The notes beneath the pieces are model-generated. The model did no database searches and had not been told where the DNA came from. It saw nothing but the letters and a program-made list of their open reading frames with translations. Positions 52,101-64,000 of a stretch of 64,000 nt of DNA are shown one piece after another; positions within the stretch are counted from its first letter, which is position 1; each line of letters begins with the position of its first letter. The position numbers and the translations under genes are program-made. Origin of the DNA: Theobroma cacao (taxonomy: Eukaryota; Streptophyta; Magnoliopsida; Malvales; Malvaceae); assembly GCF_000208745.1 (NCBI RefSeq), contig NC_030850.1, positions 32,347,146-32,411,145 on the forward strand, in the 5' to 3' direction.

Positions 52101-55100
52101 ACCCATTAGCCCTAATTGCTTCTTTTTTTAACTGACGAATGATTGTGACTGTGGCCTGTGGGTTTCAGCAGTGATCAGCGGAAGCTGTCCCTGGATGGAC
52201 AAGTTGTAATAACCCCGAACACTAGCCTCTGTGTCTTCCATAATGCGAATTATTGGGAACCTAATTAGGATAAGATCACGCCCAGACCATTTATATTCCT
52301 AAGGCATACATTCCCATGATGCTGCTATTTGGCAATTATATGAGACCGTTTAAGAGTCAACGTTTGAGGGTAATTATGCCAACTTGACACAAGTTTTTAC
52401 CTGCTAATCTCTCATCTAAAATTACATACAGCGAAATGTCAACAATAATCAATAAATAATTTGGATTTGGGGCCAACTATTTTTGTATATTTTATGTTCA
52501 ATTACGTATTCAGCATAGCTTTTTGTGAAGTGAAATTTGTGTAGGGGGTAGACCTTGCAATTTGAGCCGCCCGTTGCTGATTAGCAAATTGGGGGATGAC
52601 CATGTTGACGTCTCTTAATCTTTCAAAAATGAAATAAATAAAAAGGAATGACATAAAAAAATAGAATAGAATTCAACATTGTCCGAATGAAATGAGTTTA
52701 CTTTAATTCTGGTCAACCGATGATTCGTCAAGGAAATGTTCAGCACCTTAATAGTAGCCAATTGGTTTGAAAAGCGCGGTCCCTCACCGAAGGTCCAGCC
52801 GTAGGTACAAAACATTTTCTATTACCAAGTTGATTTATACAACCATATTTTTACTGAATAAAAAATTACTATATGCATATAGCAGATGAAATCATGAGAT
52901 CAGTTTCACTCTTGCCACTTGGTAAGGTAATTAATTTAGTGTTGGGAGAGGAAACCAACAAAATCCAAGCCCATTGATTTCTTTCCCACTGGCTGTTAAT
53001 TGACATTGATCACGAACTAACGGTAACGTTAAAAGGGATCCTTTCGTTTTTCACAAAAAAAAAAAAAATACAACTTGAGTTTAATTTTCTTTTTCAAATT
53101 TCATCTCACTCATTAAAAAGTATTGCTATAACCGAACACTCTTCAAAATTATTATATGAAATCACAATGCTTTAAAAAGCTTTTGAATTATTTATAAAAA
53201 TTTAAATAAATTTTTGTTCTTTTATTACATTTAATAAAGTCTTCATATTTTTTATTTTTGATAAATAAATTCTTATAATTAATATTGATTAACGATTATT
53301 AATGAAAACATCATTTGTCATTTTTATACTTATGTGGTGCAACATGATGTTGACTTTGAATGTAAAAATATCACATGTTATCACATCATATTAGCATTTC
53401 ATATTACCATTCACTAGTACATATTACATTCCTTGTTAACAATACAAGGTATATAATAACAAGTGACGTTTTAACTAATGATATTTAATTAACCATTAAT
53501 TGAACTTTTAAAAAAAATCATTAACTGAATCTATTTAGCTCAAAATATAAGTACAAAAATTTAATTTAACGTAATAAAAGAATAAAAATTTATTAAAATT
53601 TTTTGAATATTTCAAAAACTTTTTTAGATATTACGTCTAATATATAATGTTAATGTAAATGGAATTTAAAGAACCGAAAAAATTAATTTTAATGTAAACT
53701 TTTTAATAGATGTTATATTTAATATTTATTTCACCCCATCACTTGTTATGCAAAAGGAGAATTATGTGAATAATCTTAAAAATACAATGAAACCAATATC
53801 TAACTTCGCATTTACACTTTATTATAGTAGATTGTTAAATACATCTTGTAAAGTTGTTTGGCTTTAGAATCTACTTTTTACAATAAGTAGATTATAAGAA
53901 ATTTGAACTACTTATACAGATGATAAAAACTCAAGTGTTTATATTTATTCTCAGAACATAATTCTTCCCTTACTTTTGATTTTTTTTACTTTTGTCTTAT
54001 TTGTTTTTTTTTATATATGAAAATAATTTATAGCAAGTTTTTTATATAGACTTGCAAGTGTATCTTCTTAATGAGGCAATCTTTTTATTAAGGCACCTCT
54101 TTGTCTTAAAGATACTTTTGCATTTTGCAAGATATAATCTTTAAATAAAATATATTGTTTCAATAATTAAATTATGAAAAGATAATTATTCATTTCATAA
54201 GACATAATTTTTAAAATATATATGAAAAGTCATTATTTTCNATTTCAATAAGACATTAATTTTTAAATTATAATATGAAAAGTCATATTTTCAACATTTT
54301 CATTTTGAACTATCTATTTTTTTTAATTGTCTCATAATTTTTGAATTTAGAAGTATTTTTTTAACATTTCACTTTTTCAAGAGATATAACTATTCACATA
54401 TAAAATATACCTATAATCCAATAATCACACTGTATAACATAATTTTTTATTTTAAAAAATATATCAACATAAAATAATATTTTCATCAAATATATTTAAA
54501 ACCATTATAATAATCATCAAAGGCAGCTTGTAATATTAAAATAATATTATAAATTACACTTTAAAAAACATATTTAAAATAATGGTTAGCAAAATTGTTT
54601 TTCAAAATATTATTTTCAAGCAATCGCATCCTAGAAAATGCAAACAAATTAGTTGCCCATCCCTGTCGTCCTCCATTTTGTATATAGATACATTTGTTTC
54701 TGGTTAAATTCAGCCTTATTATGCACGTGAAAAAAAAAAAAAAAAAGGGGTTACTGGCGCTAAACTTGCGGTGCTGTAACTAACCGTACAGTTGAGAAAC
54801 TTCATAATCGAAATGCAAAAGCTTCAATATTTCAGATTTATCCGGACCGTCCAAAAACAATAGGGCCCAATGATGCTGATATGAAGGTCTTGGTGCCGTT
54901 ATAACCGCGTCGTCAGATTTTCCACATGCAAAAGGTTTATGACAAACTTGTCATTTAGTACAACATGTAAGGGCAGTTTTGTCCATTAAGCAACAAATAC
55001 CTAACTCGGTGATACCCCAACGAACACGAGAAGCTACCGCTTCCTTGCCAGCAAGTATGAACACAATCCGAAAAGTAAATCGTTAAAATATTCCTCGTTG

Positions 55101-55310
55101 GCGGAGCAACTTTAATTCCCAGATTACCCCCTAAGGAATCCACAACGACATCTATATCCTCTTGCGTTTCCTCAACCAAAGTCAAACTTGACAAGCTGGT
55201 GGACGGTACGAGAAGGATGAATCGGTCAGTTTACAACGAAGCAAGGCCTTCGGCTAAATGGTTCGAAGGAGAAAAGCTGAAAGGATGACGCGTCGACGAA
55301 AAAACTATAG
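46120..55310. other. Long intergenic region
   Basis: About 9 kb between the kinase and the PP2C gene. The first few hundred bases hold the kinase promoter. The rest is AT-rich (46300-49000 and 53040-54700 especially) or moderately balanced (49200-52900) with no convincing gene. Short frames at 49501-49758, 51701-52106 and 54955-55194 on the minus strand lack recognisable domains, and at least the first and third lack an ATG. A small perfect hairpin is at 46951-46975. Confidence 0.5.
46951..46975. repeat. Perfect 10-bp inverted repeat (hairpin)
   Basis: CCATGGAATA, a five-base loop, then TATTCCATGG. Pairing continues imperfectly outward for another 10-15 bases. The loop is too short for a typical plant miRNA precursor. 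Confidence 0.6.
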
Positions 55311-55317
55311 AAACTTT

Positions 55318-55479
55318 CACGTGTCCGTCAAGCCAAAGCTGCTTGCGTGTGTTATTATCACTGATGGCCTTCCCCCCAAAAATCGAAAGGCTCTAAAAGT
55401 TACACGTGTCAACAAACCGGACCGCTTTTTTTACCCGTTGCTAAGTACCGGGTCGTCCCAATTTCTGACCCTATAAATA
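55318..55479 (+). promoter_or_regulatory. PP2C promoter: two G-box/ABRE motifs and TATA box
   Basis: CACGTGTC at 55318-55325 and ACACGTGTC at 55402-55410 are G-box/ABRE core motifs bound by ABF/AREB-type bZIPs. TATAAATA follows at 55472-55479, predicting a start near 55505. Two ABREs close to a TATA box are typical of ABA- or stress-inducible genes. Confidence 0.6.
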
Positions 55480-55526
55480 CAATTTCAAGCACACCAGTTC
55501 CACGTTTGATCATTTTTTGCAAAAAA

Positions 55527-55558
<32 letters not shown>

Positions 55559-55665
55559 ATACAATTCACCTAGAAACCGCGAGAAAGAAAAACAGAAAAT
55601 ATCTAAATCGTTTTTGTTTGAGCTTGGAAGATTTTAATTCTTCTGCGGCGATTTTGTGTTTGGTT

Positions 55666-55700
55666 ATGGTAATTGTATGAAAAAAGGGAAAAGATGGTAG
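55666..55700 (+). promoter_or_regulatory. Two short upstream ORFs abutting the PP2C start codon
   Basis: ATG at 55666 opens a five-codon frame ending TGA at 55680 (MVIV). An overlapping ATG at 55677 opens a seven-residue frame (MKKGKRW) ending TAG at 55700, past the main ATG at 55694. Both could lower main-ORF initiation. Confidence 0.55.
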
Positions 55701-57598
55701 CTGAAGCTGAGGTTGTTTGTCAACAGAGCGTGCCGGTGTTGGACGTTCAGTATTTTGGTAAAGGAAGTAATATCGAGGAGATTGATGGAATTGTTGCGAT
55801 TTCGTCGCCGGTTTCTTCGCCAAAGTTCGGACAAGTTCGTGTTGCTGAGTCGGTTACCGCCGATTTATCTACCTCTCAACTGGTTAGTCTTTTCTTCTCC
55901 CACTTTTTATGTTTGTGAAGAACATGACTTTCGATGAGGGGTTGACTCCCAACTAAATATCTTAATAAGGTTGGCAAAAGGTTTAAGTATAAATATGTTG
56001 GATTTTTTTCCCTCCAATTGTTTTTTTCTTTGGAATTTTAGGCTGAAATAATTAAGTAATTTTTTTCTATTTATGGATAGGTTTTAGAGGAAATATATTC
56101 ATAGCTTCCATCTCTGGGATCCATAGATTTCATGGTTTGAATAAAGATGATCAGATTGTTAAATTTATAAGCTTGGTGACTGGAATTTTGCATAATTGAG
56201 AAGGTTGTATCTACCCTTGTTTAGTTGTATCTAGGGAATTTAAAAAATGAAATTTGTCTAGCTTTGGCTACAGCTAATTGGAGAGTCCTTTAGGTGCTAC
56301 TAAAATTAGTTTGCTATAATTCCAATCTCAATTTAAGAGATAAGTTGCTTAGTAGTATATAACCTTTGAAGAGAAAAGTTATCAATTTTGTTTCCTATTT
56401 CAGGATGTGAAATCTCTTGAAAAAGTCCCAGATCCAACTATCGAATCTGCTGTCCTGCAATTTGTCCCGAGCATCCGTTCAGGTAGTTTTGCTGACATTG
56501 GACCACGGAGATACATGGAAGATGAGCATATTAGAATTGATGATCTATCATCGCATTTGGGATCCCTTTACAAGTTTCCTAAGCCTAGTGCTTTTTATGG
56601 GGTAATTACTGTTTTGGCTAATTTTTCTACTGCCTTAAATGATGTTGTTTGATTTATAACTAATTTGGGTTGCGGATCGTATCTAGGTGTTTGATGGTCA
56701 TGGAGGACCCGAAGCAGCAGCATATATAAGGAAAAATGCATTTAGATTCTTTTTTGAAGATGTCAGTTTTCCTCAGACATGTGAAGTTGATGATGTTTTC
56801 TTGGAAGGGGTTGAGAACTCTCTCCGGAAATCATTTCTTCTTGCTGACCTTGCTCTGGCAGATGATTGTACTGTGAATAGCTCTTCTGGAACAACAGCAC
56901 TTACTGCTCTGATATTTGGAAGGTATCTTTATGCTTTAGAGCCTTGATTGCTCTATATTTGCTTCTGTTATTTTGAGTGTTATTGTCAGCTGTTAATCTC
57001 TGACTGACTGGTTTGTCTGTACTATAGGCTTCTGATGGTGGCGAATGCTGGTGATTGCCGAGCAGTACTCTGCCGGAAAGGGGAGGCAGTAGATATGTCT
57101 GAAGACCACAGGCCTATTTATCCATCAGAACGGAGGAGAGTAGAAGAGCTGGGTGGGTTTATTGATGATGGGTATCTCAATGGTGTTCTATCAGTTTCCC
57201 GAGCCTTGGGGGATTGGGACATGAAGCTTCCTAAAGGTTCTTCTTCACCTCTCATTGCAGAGCCTGAGTTCCAACAGGTGGTTCTGACAGAGGATGATGA
57301 GTTTCTTATCATTGGGTGTGATGGAATTTGGGATGTTATGTCAAGTCAGCATGCAGTTAGCCTTGTTCGTAGAGGGTTGCGGCGGCATGACGACCCTGAG
57401 CAGTGCGCTAGAGACCTTGTCATGGAGGCCTTACGTCGCAACACATTTGATAATCTCACTGTGATTGTTGTATGCTTCACTGCACCTGATCACAGGGAGC
57501 AGCCATCTCCTCGGCAAAGAAGAATGAGGTGTTGTAGCCTATCTGCAGAGGCTCTGTGTAGCTTGAGGAGCTTGTTAGATGGCAATGCCACTCGCTGA
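55694..57598 (+). CDS. PP2C: Protein phosphatase 2C (PPM family), four exons
   Basis: Exons 55694-55882, 56404-56601, 56687-56922 and 57028-57598 join in frame to 397 residues. Ser/Thr phosphatase needing Mg/Mn. Conserved motifs in order: [73 protein letters not shown] and [10 protein letters not shown], so all metal-binding Asp residues are present. The N-terminal 60 residues are a non-catalytic extension and the C-terminus ([15 protein letters not shown]) has a Cys pair that might be lipidated. It resembles the PP2C49/At3g62260-type proteins rather than the clade A ABA co-receptors, from memory. The ATG at 55694 is the first in the frame. ABREs upstream suggest stress induction. Confidence 0.93.
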
Positions 57599-57884
57599 AT
57601 GTAAATACAATTTTTAAATAATTCTCTTGTTCAATAGGGGATATTGGACTGTTTCTGGCTGCTTCAGGTAGAGCTAAAAAAAGCAGCTAGCAGTTTTGCA
57701 GGGGTTGGTCGTGGTATATTTATGGTGGGTTATGGGCGGATGTACATAGAGGATGGTGGTGTAGAGATGGTCCGATATGTTATTGCGTGCTCAAGTCATT
57801 TATGGATTCTTTTACTCAAATCCAGGGTGGCTGCCCTTGTTAGTTCATTGTTCATTCCTGAGATGTATGTATATGTATTGTGTC

Positions 57885-57890
57885 AATAAA
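57885..57890 (+). terminator. Polyadenylation signal candidate of the PP2C gene
   Basis: AATAAA about 290 bases after the stop, preceded by T/G-rich far-upstream-like DNA (TGTATGTATATGTATTGTG). This sets a plausible 3' end near 57905-57915. Confidence 0.5.
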
Positions 57891-58302
57891 TTCCTAGTTT
57901 TCATTATTGTTAGTTCTTGGCTTTGTTACTCGGGCGGTAATGACAAGAGATGCTAGTCTTCTATCCATCTGGGCTGCAATACGGCTGAAGCAAGTCCACT
58001 TTGGAGGAAACTTCCTACTTTTTTTTTTCTTCCCTTTGAGGATTAGACTAACGAATAAAAGAGCGGAGGATTTTTTTGGGAAGAAAAACTTATCCTTCAG
58101 ATATTTTTGGGAAACGAAATTAATATACTTATTATCAAATTAAATATTCGAATATGAAGAGTTTGAGTTTATGTTTTTCTTGATTTTCAGAGTAGAACCT
58201 TTTCTTGATCTTCCTTATCTTTTTCAAGTGTTTCCAGTAAAAGGGGAAATGAAAAATATCATACAATAACTGGAATATCTCCAAGCTTATTGGCCATTGG
58301 AT

Positions 58303-58410
58303 TTTTTTTTTTGGGAGGGTCAACGTGGGATTTAAACTAATTCCGGCAACAACTAGTGCCGCTGAGCTAAGCCGTGTCACATCGGGCCTTCCCTTCCCCA
58401 ACTAATCATC
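58303..58410 (-). mobile_element. Probable tRNA-derived SINE
   Basis: Read on the minus strand: GGCTTAGCTCAGCGGCAC (58373-58356) matches an RNA polymerase III A box, AGTTTAAATCCCACGTT (58338-58322) a B box (GGTTCGAATCCC type), and CCTCCCAAAAAAAAAA ends in an A-tail at 58312-58303. Order, spacing and tail fit a SINE. The 5' end is uncertain and I found no target duplication. Confidence 0.55.
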
Positions 58411-58671
58411 AATAGCTTTCATGATAGAGTTGGGACAACATGCTCAAGTGGCCTTCAACGAAGGATCCTTGATAAGATCACAACTTGTCGTTTGGTTGTT
58501 AGTAGCAACAGCAAGGATGTTGCGCATGTCTTGGAAATGGTTATCGCCTGCAATGAGCTGATGTCATTCTTGAGCAAGAAACAAAAGCAAGCAAGCAGTT
58601 ATGATTCGTTTTTTCAGTTTTTCTTTTGTTTTTATGACCAAAAAAGACCCCCTTTTTGTCTTTGCCCTTAA
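58402..58671 (+). other. Open frame without ATG at its start; possible gene fragment
   Basis: A frame stays open for about 90 codons up to TAA at 58671 and includes a stretch of ordinary composition (LVVSSNSKDVAHVLEMVI, then CNELMSFLSKKQKQ). There is no ATG near the start and I recognise no family. It may be a decayed exon carried by a repeat. Confidence 0.2.
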
Positions 58672-60198
58672 TTCTTGGTCTTAGGTCCGCAATCACAATT
58701 GCATTACACAGGAATGCGTAATCTACTAAACTAAGTATAATTCCTTCGAGTAGGGGAAGGAAACAGACGAAATCCTTGGCAAAAAGAAATAAGTTTGCAG
58801 CAATACATTGCTTTGGGTGATTTGAGAAAGACAGAAAGAGGACTTTCGATTCAACTCAACCCCCTAAAATGGCGAATTTAGAAAAATGTTTTGGTTATTT
58901 CGCAATTTTTAGACATGGCTTATGATTTTTTTTTAAAGGTAATAAAATCTTACAGAAACCGGGAAAAACTTTCCTGTGACACAATGCAAACAGGGTTCAA
59001 CTTTTGGAGAGTGAAACTCAGGCCAAAAGATGATGAAAAACCAGCCACACCAAACAAAGGAGACCTGAAACCTTGAACAAACGGAATCAGGAACTCAGTC
59101 CTGAATACCAGCTCAACCATGGCTTGTGATTTTATATATCCATCAATATCTCTCTCTGTTCATCATCGTAAGCAGCATTTCTAGAAGAAGATGGGCAGCA
59201 ACACAAAGGATATCAACAGACTCAGCAAAATAATGTCCACCCAAGCTGAGACATAATAGATGGTCGTTCCATGGCAGACTTCTCTAAACTTCGAAAACCT
59301 TTTTGGAGCCCGTTGCATTTGTTTCCATGAATCAAACATATCAACGCCACCATTCACCAGAGCCCAAGCCCTTTTTCTTCCTTAAATTTTAATAAAAGCA
59401 AATTCACAATGCTGTATTTGTAATCATGCCAACCCAAGCTAATCTTTCAGTTTAGGGTCGCATGATTTCTTCAATGTTAAATCACCATTTAACTTTTTTA
59501 TGCATCTGGGACGAAAAGGTCCTATTTCCAGATCTAAAAATCTTATATCCAGAACAGTCCTGCCATTAGGGTATGCAGGTCAATGCAGGCAGACTGTTTC
59601 CATTGTGTCCAAATCATCTACAAACCCGAAGTGCATAGCAATAGAAGCATTAAACATCAACCACGAACATCAATTACATAAACATTTGGATTAGGAAATT
59701 GCGAAGCTAGTTAACAGTCTTTTTCTAATAAGCACAAGAAAACAAATTCTGCTATAATATCAAAGAACACAATCTCCATACAAATCATCTGTGCAGTATA
59801 CTTTCTTTCATTTCTTACAATTCACAACAGTAAAGTAGCTGCAATATTAGTGAGAAAAAGCAAAAATCGCTGAAATCCACCAACAAGTAATACCAACATA
59901 GCAAAGGTTATACATGTTAAGATGTGGACTCTGTTATTATCAATCAGGGTTTTGCAGAATGTTAACACATTAGATATCATCAATGAAAATTGATGCATCT
60001 ATTTTATTCACATCACCCCAACCCCTCCCAAAAAAAAGAATGTTGAAGAGAATAATGAAAAACTATAAGGGACCTTTCATTATCCAATACAATTTATATT
60101 GCAATTGAATAGAGGAGAATTATATTTCTTCGGAGAAACATCCAGATAAAAGATTGGTGGCAATAATTAGCACATATCTGACCACCTAGGTGAGATGA

Positions 60199-62618
60199 TT
60201 ATCTTGTTGAGCCTGAGCTTTTAGCAAAATTTTCAAACCGATCCAAACCACGCTTGAGTAAATTTTCAAGGAAAGGCTGAAGTGCCTGAATGAATTTAAC
60301 AGAGAGAAAATGATTGGTTACTTCACCTTACCTCAAATGTGAAGAATCATTTCTCAGGAAAAATCACAATGACGCATTATCTTTTTGCCACACATCAAGT
60401 TAAACATTAGTAATATTTCTTTTTTTCCCAAGGTAAGAAATTTAAGAGTGTTCGTCTCTGCATTAACATTTTCATTGCAGTAAGAATACTTACAGATGCC
60501 ACCGGAGCTAAAAGTTGAGGAACTTCATATGAAACTGTTAGCTGGAAAGAAAAATTGCAACATGTGAGCACAATTCGAAGTGATAGCCAACAAAAACCCA
60601 TTAACTCGCTACTCTATGGTTTCCCAAATTTCTCTCATATGGCAGGAGGAAAAAATGTTGGGAACACAAAGAACATTTTTCCATTTATGTCATCATTTTT
60701 TTCTGTACAACTACTTTGCTCCTGCCATTATATAGAGACAAGAAAAATTGCTATTTATGAAATTGGTCACACAACTACAACATCAATTCAACAGGTTGCA
60801 TATGCTTATAGATTAATCCAACTGTTGGTAATAAGGAACAAAATTCAAAGATAACATAGTTCATGACTTTCAAGGAAACAAGAACAATAAAGCAGCAAAG
60901 CATCAAATCAAAATATTGTACAGAGCAGCCTTACTTCCACTACACATGATGAGGGACCTTTTGGATAAAATCGAACAACACCTCTGCCATGTAGAAAATC
61001 AGTTTGTTAAGATTCTACCATCAAGTTGAAACAAATAAAAAATGGTTTATTTAATGGAATGTGATAATGTAGAAATAAAGAAAAATGTTTCATTACACGA
61101 AACCAATAGAACTTCAGGGTCAAGCACACAATACTAAATGTAGTCATCATACATATAAAACAGAAAAGCGTTGTCAGTGCAAATGAATGTGCTAAAACAA
61201 TGTGGGAGTGGCAAAGCTTAGTGGATGTAAGAGCTTTGATGACGGTTCTAAAAATTTGCATTCATCCATTCTCCCTTGATTTGGTTAGTTGTGTTTCAGA
61301 GCATCCTTGAAGGAACAGCAGGTCGAAATTGAAAAGGAAATGCTACAGTAATATAACTTTATTGACCAATCTAGAAGGTTGCAGATTTATAATACTACCA
61401 AATTTCTATTGGAGTGAGATTGAAATTTCTATCATAGAGATATCCTAAAGCTTTTTCTTTGATGCCACCAAACATCATCCTTCATACTTTCATTGCATCA
61501 TTTGCATAATATTTCAGGAATATGCCAGCACCTAACAAACTAATAATTGTTTTCTAATGCTACACACTCTCAAGTCGATACCAATTTTGCGATAAATAGC
61601 CTTAATGGATATGCAAGAGTTTCCCAGAACAATCTTCTATAATGGCAGATGGTTAGTTTGTTAATCTTTGGCCATCGACAAGTCAGATTAAAAGCAAACT
61701 CACAAACTGTCCCAAAAGAATTGCAAGTTTAGTTATTTAGGTTTGCTTTGATTTGTCAATGACAATTTCTGCTACTCAGTTCATTTCTGCTTGCCTGTTA
61801 GGAAGTCCTTCCAGAGATCTCCAGTGAATTTTCTGATTTGGGATGGGCTGCAATAGCAAATAAAGACCAGTTGAATTGGAATTTATAAATATATATATCA
61901 ATTGGAAGGATAATGAATAATCACAATTCAAAGGCGGGCCAAAAATAAAAAATAAAGAAAGGGATAATATCATGATCCTTACTTGCATATTTCTAGCAAG
62001 CCAAGAGTATTCAATATCACGACCAAATGCATTATATTTCAACGACCACCTCGACAAGTTAGGCTTGTCTTCCAATATCTAATTAAAAAACAAATAATCA
62101 AACATCAATCTCTCCAATGAAATTATCACTGTCTGTCATACATTTATACTAACGTTTAACAATAAAACGTGGACAGTCCCCTGTAGCATATACTTACCTT
62201 GACAGATGAAATGAAAGGCATCCAATTGGGAATTGCTTCACGATCAGAGTAACATTTGTAAGCCATTGAAGCAGGTACATCAATTTCCGTTTTAACCCTT
62301 AGTTCATTCAGACAAAAATTCAGAGTCAACATATATCTTGTCTATAGAAAGAACAAGAAGGGAAGATTCCAAAACTTACGTGCAATCCTGCCATTCCATG
62401 ACAGGAGAAAAAGTCCTGGAGGAAGTGAAAAAGGAGGACTTCTTAAAGGACCCATATGGGATTCTAATGAAGATACTGCTGAGAGACGGTGGCTTCAAAG
62501 AAGAGATTCTGCAACTGGGTGTGGCAGTAAGCAGGATTGCATTTCTGTTAGTTGGGGAGACGTGACTTAGCCTGGGAGAGTTTGGGCTTGAAATAAAGGA
62601 AATTGCAGCGGAAGACAT
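60199..62618 (-). CDS. Plastid-targeted START-like (polyketide cyclase/COQ10-type) protein, seven exons
   Basis: Minus-strand exons 62618-62380, 62297-62198, 62078-61983, 61847-61795, 60983-60935, 60541-60494 and 60285-60199 join to 223 residues. The first ~70 residues are Ser-rich with few acidic residues (MSSAAISFISSPNSPRLS), a typical chloroplast transit peptide. The remainder is a SRPBCC/START-like fold: VKTEIDVPASMAYKCYSD, IPNWMPFISSV, then IEYSWLARNM, KIHWRSLEGLPNRG, YEVPQLLAPVA, and a C-terminal helix (LENLLKRGLDRFENFAK). This family binds hydrophobic ligands; plant members are annotated as polyketide cyclase/dehydrase and lipid transport proteins, and the precise ligand is unknown. 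The intron after exon 4 starts with GC (AG|GCAAGC), without which the frame hits a stop. Confidence 0.88.
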
Positions 62619-63554
62619 AGCTCCAATATTTTTGTTGCAGAAAACAAAGATAGAAGGCGACTGGACAACAAACTCCACAAGCGCGGCCAGCACCAAATTT
62701 TCTGCACCCTGCCGTAATAATTTTATCTTATTTTATTTTTCTAAAGTTGGAGTGCTGGAGTGACAGGGAAGGACCAATTTTATAAAGAAACGGACCAATA
62801 GCGTTCGATCGGTTACAAGGTGAGTAAAACTAAATCAGATCAATTATTCATCAAAATTAAATACGGTTTGATCTAATTGATTTATTAAATTAATTAGTCT
62901 AAAATATTTGATTTAATTGATTTTTAACTGATTTTTTATTTTAAAATTTTTAGACCAATCCATCCAAAAAATAAATTAATTATATATATAAATTTTTATT
63001 TTATATATTAATATATATAATTTTTTTTATATGTATTAAGAAGAAATGATAGTAAACTTAATTAATAATAGACTTAAAATATATTAGTTTATTATATATA
63101 CAGATATAAACAATAATTATAGTAATTTAATTTTAGTTATATATATTTATTTATTTATAAATCTGTATTAATATAAAATTAAAAGTTATATATTTTAAAT
63201 GATATAACTTATATGTTAATATTATAATATGTGGTAGTAAATATTTTATATATTTATATGTTATAATTATTGCATCTTAATAATGTTTCGTAATATAAAA
63301 TGTTATGAATATATATATATATATATATAATTGTATAAACATTATATATATATTTAATTTATACGTAAATATTACTATAACTTATAATAAACTTTATTTA
63401 TATGATTACACTGTATAACTTTATTAATTATCACTTTAGTTTTTATAACATATTATTTATAATTAGTTATTATTTATACAAACTTTGATATAAAACATTA
63501 TAACATATAAATTGTGTCTTTAATTTCATATATACATAATAAAGTAATGTATTA
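62619..63554. other. Promoter region then very AT-rich DNA
   Basis: About 150 bases of leader/promoter for the START-like gene (no clear TATA seen), followed by some 700 bases of extreme AT content with an (AT)n run at about 63306-63328. No gene. Confidence 0.5.
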
Positions 63555-63850
63555 TATGTCGTAACGTGCGGGTCCGGGAACCCGTCCGTCAGACGCGGGC
63601 GAAAATTAAAAATCTCAAAGGTGTGGGAGTCGCTACCAATCTTTTTTTTTTTAAGGTGTGATTTGTCACCTATTAACCCGATTCTTAATCGACGAAGTCC
63701 TAAATTAATTTTAGGTCCGTCGAAAGAACGAGAACTGGTCCACGTTTTTTAGAGATGGGTTCGGGAGTGCGGTTACGCACGGAGAAGGATTAGCACCTCC
63801 GTGACGCCCGTTCTACGAACGGTACCATTTAATCTTAAGTTATCTTAATA
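63555..63850 (+). mobile_element. Probable LTR-retrotransposon edge (Tat/Ogre-like by pattern)
   Basis: A sharp change to GC-rich sequence at about 63560. Words such as GTGGGAGTCGCTACCAATC, GTGCGGTTACGCACGGAGAA and GATTAGCACCTCCGTGACGC resemble conserved non-coding words of plant gypsy-type LTRs. No coding region is inside the window, and the element, if real, may continue beyond it. Confidence 0.4.
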
Positions 63851-64000
63851 TAGCATTTTCTTAGTTTAATCCCTATTTTATTAATTAAAATTTTTTATTG
63901 AATTGTCAGAGTGAGTTTTTCACTTGGTCTTACGTATGCATATGATGCAAGCGTAGAATGATGTCGTGACTTGTTTATTTTAAATGATGGAGTCGGTAAT

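Larger units (their letters stand above)
57891..60198. other. Intergenic region between convergent PP2C and START-like genes
   Basis: Contains a SINE-like copy (58303-58410), an ATG-less open frame at 58402-58671, and otherwise moderately AT-rich DNA. The last few hundred bases before 60199 should include the 3' UTR of the minus-strand START-like gene. No other gene is supported. Confidence 0.5.

Noticed and set aside
51701..52106. Two overlapping minus-strand frames of 87-119 codons
   Set aside because: Two frames are open over the same bases and neither has a recognisable motif; neither can be preferred.
57644..57889. 81-codon plus-strand frame after the PP2C stop
   Set aside because: It starts at TTG, lies in the expected 3' UTR before the AATAAA, and shows no domain.

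Overview
The window is nuclear DNA from a eudicot plant, probably a rosid; I cannot name the species. The genes are split by many short GT-AG introns with AT-rich interiors, the families are typical land-plant ones, promoters carry TATA boxes, and the long intergenic stretches are AT-rich with microsatellites and worn mobile elements. Exon joins were derived by hand from splice signals, reading frame and family conservation. Isolated N bases near 6574 and 54241 suggest a draft assembly.

Layout. 1-139: last exon of a GDSL esterase/lipase, followed by a complete tandem relative (604-2263, +). 8985-12828 (+): a BOR1-type borate exporter with 12 coding exons; its leader holds several tiny upstream ORFs, two of them bare AUG-stop (ATGTAA). 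14852-27980: three NIMIN-type genes (NPR1-interacting regulators of salicylic acid signalling), all on the minus strand, separated by AT-rich DNA with a terminal-inverted-repeat element and two related satellite-like arrays in opposite orientation. 28299-28661: a 5'-truncated LINE copy with a 17-bp target duplication. 33440-34115: a degenerate minisatellite. 35765-37661 (-): a GH28 polygalacturonase with a His-rich and Ala-Pro-rich N-terminal region. 40520-41016: a second inverted-repeat element whose GC-rich core resembles that of the first. 42114-45309 (-): a GSK3/shaggy-like kinase with 12 coding exons and a leader intron. 55694-57598 (+): a PP2C phosphatase with two G-box/ABRE motifs and short upstream ORFs. 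58303-58410: a probable tRNA-derived SINE. 60199-62618 (-): a plastid-targeted START-like (polyketide cyclase/COQ10-type) protein. 63555-63850: a GC-richer segment that looks like the edge of an LTR retrotransposon.

The genes do not form one pathway. Themes are cell-wall and lipid hydrolysis (GDSL, polygalacturonase), boron homeostasis (BOR1; boron crosslinks wall pectin), SA-dependent immunity (NIMIN cluster), and signalling by a kinase and a phosphatase. The observations I rate highest are the AUG-stop leader of the boron transporter, the NIMIN cluster with one member lacking the terminal repression motif, two well-supported GC-AG introns among about 40 coding introns, and the paired repeat families around the NIMIN genes. 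I saw no clearly new multi-gene system.
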